A stretch of 64,000 nt of DNA from Penium margaritaceum (lineage: Eukaryota > Streptophyta > Zygnematophyceae > Desmidiales > Peniaceae). The translations under genes were made by a program, and so were the position numbers. The notes below the pieces were generated by a model that did not search any database, had not been told where the DNA came from, and was given only the letters and a program-made list of their open reading frames with translations. Location of the stretch: the NCBI GenBank assembly GCA_023375785.1, contig SZWC01000513.1, positions 191,398-255,397 of the forward strand, read 5' to 3'. Below, piece after piece: positions 57,071 to 64,000 of the stretch. Within the stretch, counting starts at the first letter, position 1; each line of letters begins with the position of its first letter.

Positions 57071-57075
57071 GAATA
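57071..57075. repeat. Target site duplication, right of the chromovirus (GAATA)
   Basis: Second copy of GAATA. Confidence 0.9.
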
Positions 57076-60000
57076 TAATTAATGATTGAAAGGATGCTCT
57101 ATGGGAATGGATATGTATTTCATCATTTTATGAAACTTTACTTTGAACATGGTAAATGTTCAATTAAGGGATGTAAAACCTTAAATAATGATGGTCTTTG
57201 AGAATCTGTTTGAATTTCATTATGTTCATAAGGTTTCATGTTCACGACTTCCATTAAGTCAAGTGAATTGCATGGTTATGACGAAAGAGTTAGGTATCAT
57301 GAAGTGCTATAGTGTAGTTGTGTTCTAGATGACCATGATGTTAGGTGTGACAGTTATCGTGCTTATGTTTTTGGTCAAGTTAGCGTAGCCGGTTTTTGAA
57401 TCAAAGTAGCATATAAGGAGTTAGGGAATTCTCTCAAAAAAATTATTGGGTTTTACCGTGGAGATTTCCTCCACTTGTTTAGGCAAGATAACATTCTTGC
57501 ACCTATGTGCACTAGGGAAATGGACCCTAGAGGTTTAAAATACTACGTGCTGCATGCACACAAGGGTTGTGCATGCCTATAGAACCAGACTATTCACTAG
57601 CTTTGTAGTGCGACTCTACATTGTTGAGTTCTAGGCTGGGTCTAGTCAGGGTGGGGCTACACTTGACTGGGTAGTGTGGACCCCCTACATCGAGCGTTGC
57701 ATCAGCATGACTTAACGGTAGCATGGAAGGACTAGAGTGGGGACTGCTTTAGATCAATGCATGCATGCACGAAATTGCATTACATCTTAGCATGCATGCA
57801 CAAGTCATCGGTCGCAAGAAAAACCGTAAGTGGGGACCGCTCAGCATCAGCATAGCCATGGATGACTCAGTTGCAAGAGCTATTTTGGGGGCTACTGCCC
57901 ATAGGAAGGTTCCTAGGTTAGGAATATCCCCACCTTTAGCTGGAAGCTTCTACCAGCATGAATAACTGTAAACTTGCCAGCAACTTGATGAAACGCGGCC
58001 AGCCTAGAATTCTCCGATCAATATCTCGGTTATCACTAAGCCTTTTGTCCATAGTCAACTAAAGCAACCTCCACCAGTTTCAAACATTACCTTAGGCCAA
58101 GAATCTATTAACACTCTTCTCTAGACCCTAGTAACCTTGGCAGTAGTCTGCTAGCCTAGGCAAGAGAACGTCCCTAACTACCTGAAGTCCTGACTACTTA
58201 CAAGAGGTGGCTAGACTACGTCCAAGACCCAAGCTACTTTGATGGAGCTGTTTTGCAAGACGTTGTCCACCTGTGGGCTAAGAGCTGTGTATAGGCGTGA
58301 GAGTCCAAAGATAGTCGTTAGTTGAACAATGTTTGCTATACTATTTCTTATACTATAGTTCTGATCAGCTACACTCATTCAGTCCAAGCATTCTCCCAAT
58401 TCCAGCTTTTCACATTATGTGTATGTGCTCTCTTAGCACAATGCTCCTAGCAACAAGGGACCTAGCTCTTGTTGCACCTCAAAAACATCAACACAGGAAA
58501 ACATTTAGCTAGGTTAATGGTTGTATTCATCACGTTTTCATGATGACGTATTGGGTTTTGGGGTTTTTCGTCATTTGAAGAACAAAAGTTGGAATGTATT
58601 TGTAGAATTTGGGGATCAAACCCTTAAACAAATTTTGACCAGCTGATTGTTTCCAACTCATTTTTCTAGAAGGCCATACAAACAACTTAAGCAAATCCGT
58701 GAGGGGGTTGGTGACGCCCTATCAAGCGTATCAATTATATTCATGCCTTGCCCGGTGACTTAAAAATTGAAGTGCCTTGCATAGTTGCTTCAACATGCTT
58801 CATCAGTGGTATGTACTGATAATAGAGCACAGCAAGGTGGGGCATGTTCACCCCCATTGCGATTCTTGCATCCACGTTAGAATCGTAATCCAATGATGAC
58901 CTGTTCTTTTCTACACACAACCCCCTTGCTTTGGTTTAGGGTTTTCAACGGTTTGCAAGGCGGAGCCCGTGTAGAACATAACATTCTACATCAAACCAGA
59001 GGGTTTGCCTGAAAAAAAATGATCGCTCGATTGCGTCTGAGCGAGAATGCTTGCTTTAGCATCTAGTGAAATGCTCGTTTTGTCCTTTCCTTAGTGGAAA
59101 AATGCAAATAATTTACATTAAAAAACTTGTCAAAATCTGCCCTAAATTACACTGAAGATTGTAGGGTGACATCTTTGGGGGGATTATTTCTACCCACCAT
59201 TAGGAAATGTTCAGTGTAGGTTGACAAAATCTGAAAACTTTATGTACGTATGAGCCAGACGTAGGAGAAGAAGACTAGTTTGCCCAATTTTGGCAGGATG
59301 CTTATGTTCTTTTTACTGATTTGAATTTGTGCACAATGTCTGAGAAACACCCTTTACCCACTTTTTACAAGCTTGTAAAAACTGGGTAATGATCGGATGT
59401 CCAAAGAAAAATCTTTTGCTATTCGATTGTATGATTCACGAACAACGACCAATCATATTTGCAAAGAAACATATATGTGTATAATTGATATCTGCAATAA
59501 TCATGTACAGAACATGTTCTTGAATATTTCTACGGAGAAGTACCCCATCTTACTATGTATGATATGTGAAGTGATGAAACAATGTATGTGAGGGTTGATG
59601 AATCGTCGCCTGATGGGACTATCTAATGTCTCATATGTTAGCTAAGAATGTGATCTTGCAAGCTAAATCACTTCAATGATAGAAACAAGACCTTGTTATA
59701 TGCTTCCTGTATACACTAAAAAAAATTGGTCGACTACGTTGACCTTCCTTCCGTCGTTCTTACGTGTGATGCCGCGTGTGATTTGCAACATGTAGTATTT
59801 TCGTTATGCTTAGTGTGAAAAATAGTGAGTGGACGAGCACTCGACCTTATTCAAGTAAGGCTGTGTGTGTTGGCTGGCAAACTCCACAAGATGAATGGAA
59901 GAACGGAGTGAAAGATGCAAACTTGGCATCTTATGGAGAAGACATCGAACGGAAACTTCCAAACAAGCACCCTAGTCAAAGCATGTTGTAAAAGGCGATC

Positions 60001-60465
60001 ATTTGCTTCAATATTTTAGCAAAATAATGTAAAAATTACACTTCTGCTATTGGGTTTGCCATCACATCTTGCGTGAATGATAAGGAAACAAAACCATGAT
60101 AAATCCATAGAGTTCTAAGTTGTACTTGCTATAACATCATTATGTTCGTAGAATATGTGTAGAATATCAGAATTCTAGTAATCATTTTGAGAAGTGGGCA
60201 TCGCTGTTTTGGTTAGTCGGTATTCGTGTGTTGTGGACAAGGTGGCTATTAGTGAAAACCAATGGGTGATGGTTACATTTCATGAGGAAAGTGGGTGATC
60301 GGGAAGGTCGTCCCTCAAAATGTGGGTAGAAGGGAATTGTCCCGTTTATTTTTTACGCGGGCTCCTTTTTTGCCTTGCTGTAGCGGGGCCTAGTAGTTTC
60401 CCTTTCAATGCATGGGGAGTCTCGGATCCCCCATGTGAACCATACGCAAACCTCCCCCATGGACA
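57076..60465. other. AT-rich DNA, nothing recognised
   Basis: It continues the sequence interrupted at 48583. Short plus frames (57765-57965, 59397-59591, 59806-59991) have no recognisable motif. CATGCATGCA words repeat near 57760-57800. No RNA gene was seen. Confidence 0.4.
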
Positions 60466-60497
60466 TTCACAAACCCCTCAAATGAGGGGTTTGTGAA
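60466..60497. repeat. Perfect 15-bp inverted repeat
   Basis: TTCACAAACCCCTCA and TGAGGGGTTTGTGAA are separated by two bases. It stands about 2.2 kb upstream of the polyglutamine exon. A cruciform or hairpin RNA is possible; role unknown. Confidence 0.9.
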
Positions 60498-61194
60498 CAT
60501 CCAAAGAGGTTGATGACGTCAGCATGTCGATGCTACATCTCATGCAGCGTTGACATGCTGTGTTTTCTCTTTATTTGTAGGTATAACTCGGATATGCGCA
60601 GGTCAATGGGTAGGGGAGGCACATTGTTCCAAACGCTGGGTAAGGCAGTTCTATCCTTCGAATTGCCTGGTAGGTCGTACGCACAATCGGATTTTGTGTT
60701 TATTCGTTGCATGCACCCTTTCCACAATCAATTTGTTTTCTTTGGTGTCCTTTGTACGTTTTTCTATGAATTGATCAACGATACTTATGCACACTTCGGT
60801 CGTTGCGGCGTTTGAGCATTCTTGGGTGGTTACCTACTTCTCGGTTGAGGCTCTCCAATGAAGACGTTTTGCAGGAAGGTCGATAGGCGGGCCGTTAAGA
60901 TTCGCTGTCAACGTCGCTCAATTCCGCCGTCGCCGTCACCAGAACCAGCCGCAGACTTCCGAAGCTCCCCCCAAAAAGCATAAAAACAATTCACGTCCTC
61001 CTCTGACAATCCCTAGGCCGGCGGCGCTCACGCCCCTACAAAAAGTCATGTCAGCTCAGAAAGAAGCGGCGTTCTCAGCCAAAATCCGTCTGATTTCGCC
61101 CAGTGGCCCAACCCTTTTCGTCCCTCCGGCTGTCTGAAATACATCAGCCTATCCTTCCCTGCTCCCAGCTGTGCTTAGCGTCTTTCACTTTTTT

Positions 61195-61198
<4 letters not shown>

Positions 61199-61265
<67 letters not shown>
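61199..61265 (+). repeat. (CT)n microsatellite, about 33 units
   Basis: An uninterrupted CT dinucleotide tract of 67 bp. Minus frames across it read as Arg-Glu repeats, a by-product. Confidence 0.97.
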
Positions 61266-61267
<2 letters not shown>

Positions 61268-62266
61268 CGCGGGCTTCCTGCAACCAGATTTCCACCGATA
61301 CTCTGAACTGGGTCAAACGGTTTCCTACCGGATCGGCTTCGCCAACCGGGACAGCGGCGAAGGCGGCACAGGCAGCAGCAACCGCTGCCCTGCTTTGGCG
61401 GCGGTGTGATCGTACCACCGCTTCGCCTTCCTGCTGCGGTCACAATCGACAGGCTGGCTGCTGTGGTAACTTGAGCCATTTCCGCTGGCGTGTGGCCCAC
61501 AACCACCGCCCACCACAACCGCCGTAGCGTGACACTACCCCCTCCCTCCCCCATCTCTCTCAAGTCTCTCTCTCTCTTTCTCTCCCTCCCTCAGCGCATG
61601 TGACAGCCAAGGCAGCAAAGCCACTGACTGCGAGACAGACCAAAGGGGCAGGCGGCTTGACTGACGCACGACGGCGGCGTCACTTAAAAAAAAAAGTCCA
61701 TGGACTACTACATGACAAGGCGCAGCGCTTTCACCACCACCACCACCACGGCTACGACGGCGGCTGCTGCGGACACAAGTAGCGTCAATCGCAGGACGGC
61801 ACGGTGAAAATCCCGACCTGCAATTGCAGCCGCCGCTAGCGCAGACGTGCGGACAGGATGTTTCAGAGCTGACAGAGCAGCAGAACCGGCCGCCGTTGTC
61901 TCCAGTCCATCCGCGGTGACGGGTGAAACATCCCTGCCTTAACTCCACCGCTCAACCTCGGCTCGACGCACCTCGCATGCGTCGGCTGCCCGCAACCGCC
62001 CAGGTCGCCTTATTCCCACCAACTTCCGAGACGTCGCTGCGACAGCAGCAGCGGCAGCAGCAGCATCAGGAGCAGTAGCAGCATCAAACCATAGGAGCAC
62101 GTGTAGCGTCGGCGCCCTGTTTAGCGTCCCTTGCGAATTCGAGTTCTGCCAAACGCAAGTCATTCGTTCCACCCCTCACTCATCCTCTCCTCCCCTGCTG
62201 CCTCCTACCGAATCGTCCGCCTCCACTCGCTTACCCCCACTACCCCCCCTCCCCCCTCTTCCCCTC

Positions 62267-62340
62267 TGTCCCTCTCCCTCTCCCACTCCCTCTTCCTCTC
62301 CCTCTCCCTCTCCCTCTCCCTCGCCCTCTCCCTCTTTCCG
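62267..62340 (+). repeat. CTCCCT-type hexamer repeat
   Basis: Imperfect copies of CTCTCC/CTCCCT over about 70 bp in the presumed 5' untranslated region. Confidence 0.85.
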
Positions 62341-62409
62341 CTCGCCCTCTGCAAGCCGAACCAAGCCACCCACCCTCAGTCCGCAATCCCCGTTGACCAA
62401 TCCGCCACC

Positions 62410-62580
62410 GCCGTCGCAGTCGCAGTCGCAGTCGCAGCCGCAGTCGCAGCCGCAGCCGCAGCCGCAGCCGCAGCTGCAGTCGCAGCCGCAGCCGCAGCCA
62501 CAGCCGCAGCCGCAGTAGCGGTAACAGTCGCGGTCGCAGTCGCAGTCGCAGTCGCAGTCGCAGTCGCATTGGCAGTCGCA
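62410..62580 (+). repeat. GCAGTC/GCAGCC hexanucleotide repeat
   Basis: About 28 hexamers of GCAGYC with few interruptions. The Gln-encoding frame that leads into the downstream exon is closed by TAG and TAA at about 62516-62525, so this tract is not part of the predicted protein from the ATG at 62645. Other frames read Ala-Val or, on the minus strand, Cys-Asp and Arg-Leu repeats, all compositional. Confidence 0.85.
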
Positions 62581-62644
62581 GGATGAGGAGCGCACTCGCG
62601 CGGTCACCCGGTCCCTTCCGTGCCGCGCATCCCTCCACGGCCCC

Positions 62645-62882
62645 ATGGCAGCCGCGTTAGCTCCTCCACCACCGGACAGGCGAATTCGCTGCCCGCCAGA
62701 CACGCCCCTGCCACAGCCCCTGCCGCCCCAACACCACCATCACCTCCGCACTCCTGCCCTGGTCCCGCTCTCACCCTCCGCACCGGACTTTCCCACCTGG
62801 CCGAACCACGGAGGGTTTAACCTGGCTTTGCCGTATAGCATGAACGACAACCTAGACCACTGGACGCCTGGAGGACAGAACC

Positions 62883-62936
<54 letters not shown>

Positions 62937-63351
62937 GGCAGGACCGGCAGTCGCCCGGTATCGAACAGGATCTACAGCAATTTTGGCTACAACCGCAGCA
63001 CCAGCTTCAGCAGCGGCAGCATCAGCAACAGCAGCACTACGAGCACGAGCAGCAACAGCAGCAGCAGCAGCAACAGCTTCGTCAGTTTCGCCAACCACCT
63101 CCCTCGCAGCAACAGCAGCCGCAGAGCACCCCGATGAATCAGGTGGCGGCCGGGCAGCCTCAGACCATGCAGCAGCACCAAGCAGCGCAGCAGCAGCAGC
63201 ATCAGCAGCAACCCGGCGGGAGCAGTTTGTCGGTGAAGCAGTCGCTGTGCGACACGGTGCTGCAGCTGGTGCTGGAGCAGGCTAGGGCGGACGGCTACGG
63301 CCCCGACACCTGCGACATGCTGAGACGGCACTTCGCCTCCCTGCCGTCAAG
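62645..63351 (+). CDS. First coding exon of a probable STY-type ACT-domain protein kinase (Raf-like)
   Basis: I start at the ATG at 62645 (CCCATGG), the first in frame after stops near 62516-62525. Residues 1-60 are Pro/His-rich; 65-80 read SMNDNLDHWTPGGQNR. Residues 81-96 are sixteen consecutive CAG-encoded Gln, followed by long Gln-rich stretches to about 190. Residues 196-236 form an ordered segment, SVKQSLCDTVLQLVLEQARA...DMLRRHFASLPSR. In plant STY8/STY17/STY46-type kinases the N-terminus has the outline VxDEVLxRL...FEDxLWxHFxxLPxRYALDV just before the ACT domain. The LCDTVLQL, RRHF and LPSR match in order and spacing. The exon ends in a phase-2 codon at CAAG|GTGAGAG, a near-ideal splice donor. 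ACT and kinase exons would lie to the right of the window. The family call rests on about 40 residues; a generic Gln-rich regulator is the alternative. Confidence 0.55.
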
Positions 63352-63611
63352 GTGAGAGAGGGAGAGAGAGAGGTTTAGGAAAGAATCTCCCTGGCATTCA
63401 GGTCAGGGAGGGGGACAGCAGATGGATGTGCTTTGGTGGCCGCTGGCTTGGTGTGTCTGGTGGGGGATGTGATTGGATTGTGAGCACGTGGCACGTCGCA
63501 TATGGTGCGTGGACTGGCATGTGCGGCGTAGATGGGCCATCTGCTGGTACGCATGCTGCCGGGGAGAAGGTTGCCCCGCATGGCAGCGCATGGCATGGCT
63601 TGTGCGATGGC

Positions 63612-63718
63612 GTGGGATGGGCTTGGGCTGGCATGGGCTGGCACGGGATGGCATGGGCTGGCATGGGCTGGCACGGGATGGCATGGGCTGGCACGGGATG
63701 GCATGGGCTGGCATGGGC
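63612..63718 (+). repeat. 10-bp minisatellite (GGCATGGGCT / GGCACGGGAT)
   Basis: About ten 10-bp units of GGCAYGGGMT in two alternating variants, giving a partial 20- and 30-bp higher-order pattern. Confidence 0.9.
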
Positions 63719-63721
63719 CAT

Positions 63722-63823
63722 AGGTGGGTGGCGGGGCCATGGATGGGTGGCGGGGCCACACGTGGGTGGCAGGGCCATGGGTGGGTGGCGGGGCCATGGG
63801 TGGGTGGCGGGGCCATACGTGGG
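63722..63823 (+). repeat. 19-bp minisatellite, left block
   Basis: About five units of GGGTGGGTGGCGGGGCCAT with GG/AC variation in the first two bases. The block stops after ACGTGGG, where the plastid insert begins. G-runs give quadruplex potential. Confidence 0.9.
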
Positions 63824-63912
63824 TATTGCATTCGCCGGAAAAAGAGTTATTGAACAAACTTTGAACCAAGAAATACCCGATGGTTTTCAAGTAGCTGAAT
63901 CTCTTTTAGATG
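63824..63912 (+). pseudogene. accD: Plastid accD fragment inserted in nuclear minisatellite (NUPT)
   Basis: Codons 63825-63911 read IAFAGKRVIEQTLNQEIPDG then FQVAESLLD with no stop. This is the conserved C-terminal segment of the plastid-encoded acetyl-CoA carboxylase carboxyltransferase beta subunit, whose signature is RIAFAGKRVIEQTL. Its AT-rich codon use contrasts sharply with the G-rich repeat on both sides. Only about 29 codons are present, so it is a non-functional plastid-to-nucleus DNA insert. The flanking ACGTGGG and TGGCAGGGCCAT together rebuild one exact 19-bp repeat unit. Confidence 0.88.
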
Positions 63913-64000
63913 TGGCAGGGCCATGGGTGGGTGGTGGGGCCATACGTGGGTGGCGGGGCCATACGTGGGTGGCGGGGCCATGGGTGGGTGGCGGGGCCAT
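63913..64000 (+). repeat. 19-bp minisatellite, right block
   Basis: About 4.5 further units of the same 19-bp repeat, continuing to the window edge. Confidence 0.9.

Larger units (their letters stand above)
60860..62644 (+). promoter_or_regulatory. Probable promoter and 5' untranslated region of the polyglutamine gene
   Basis: Composition turns GC-rich and CT-rich here, unlike the sequence to the left. CATAAAAAC near 60979 is a weak TATA-like word. A (CT) run of about 33 units and a second CT-rich block are typical of plant 5' untranslated regions. No transcription start can be fixed, and an intron within the region is possible. Open frames inside (61144-61563 minus, 61535-61948 minus) look compositional. 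Confidence 0.4.
63352..64000 (+). other. Start of first intron (open to the right)
   Basis: It begins GTGAGAGAGG immediately after the exon. It is G-rich and made largely of two minisatellites and a plastid-derived insert. No further exon is recognisable before the window ends. Minus-strand Pro/His/Ala-rich frames (63375-63890 and overlapping) follow from the repeats. Confidence 0.55.

Noticed and set aside
62176-62703. Long minus-strand frames (175 and 132 residues) over the hexamer repeats
   Set aside because: They consist of Cys-Asp/Cys-Gly or Arg-Leu dipeptide runs forced by GCAGYC and CTCCCT repeats, with no ordered domain. The plus strand carries the exon with splice donor.
63375-63890. 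171-residue minus frame with Pro/His/Ala repeats
   Set aside because: It arises from the 10- and 19-bp minisatellites and runs through the plastid insert on the wrong strand.
1-64000. tRNA, rRNA or CRISPR features
   Set aside because: No cloverleaf with intact A and B boxes, no rRNA core sequence and no spaced direct-repeat array of CRISPR type were found by eye. The only tRNA-like matches are retroelement primer sites.

Overview
This looks like a repeat-dominated nuclear window from a streptophyte (green plant lineage), possibly a charophyte alga or a bryophyte. The signs are Ty1/copia and Ty3/gypsy LTR retrotransposons primed by initiator tRNA-Met, a Ty3/gypsy chromovirus with a chromodomain, an 87-bp fragment of plastid accD, and the first coding exon of what is probably a plant STY-type ACT-domain protein kinase. 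The species cannot be fixed from sequence alone. There is no operon, CRISPR array or bacterial gene structure.

Layout. 1-1265: the LTR of a minus-strand copia-like element (C) that runs off the left edge. 1277-16613: LTR element A, with 812-bp LTRs and an internal region that has no recognisable pol. Its right LTR is split by copia element B (7760-15931: 506-bp LTRs, a 5-bp target duplication, gag-PR-IN-RT-RNase H with many stops and frameshifts). Removing B restores an 812-bp LTR exactly. 16614-48578: an AT-rich sea of old sequence holding two diverged direct copies of a minus-strand gypsy element (about 21.6-24.8 kb and 30.2-34.8 kb), integrase and copia RT relics, a satellite with a unit of about 445 bp (27.4-29.4 kb), and a 239-bp perfect duplication around a single N that is almost certainly an assembly artefact. 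48584-57070: a complete but degenerate minus-strand chromovirus with 698/699-bp LTRs, TGTA...TACA ends and a GAATA target duplication. 57076-60860: unassigned AT-rich DNA.

60860-64000: a GC-rich gene neighbourhood. It has a (CT)n tract of about 33 units and CT- and GCAGYC-hexamer repeats in the probable 5' region. A polyglutamine-rich first coding exon follows (62645-63351), ending at a consensus splice donor. The start of an intron follows, made of 10-bp and 19-bp GC-rich minisatellites; the second is interrupted by the plastid accD fragment.

Only this last gene looks like a functioning host gene. The rest is a stratigraphy of insertions. B is younger than A because it sits inside A's LTR, and the chromovirus LTRs are visibly more diverged than B's. 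The 21-35 kb gypsy remnants are old enough that only short protein motifs survive.
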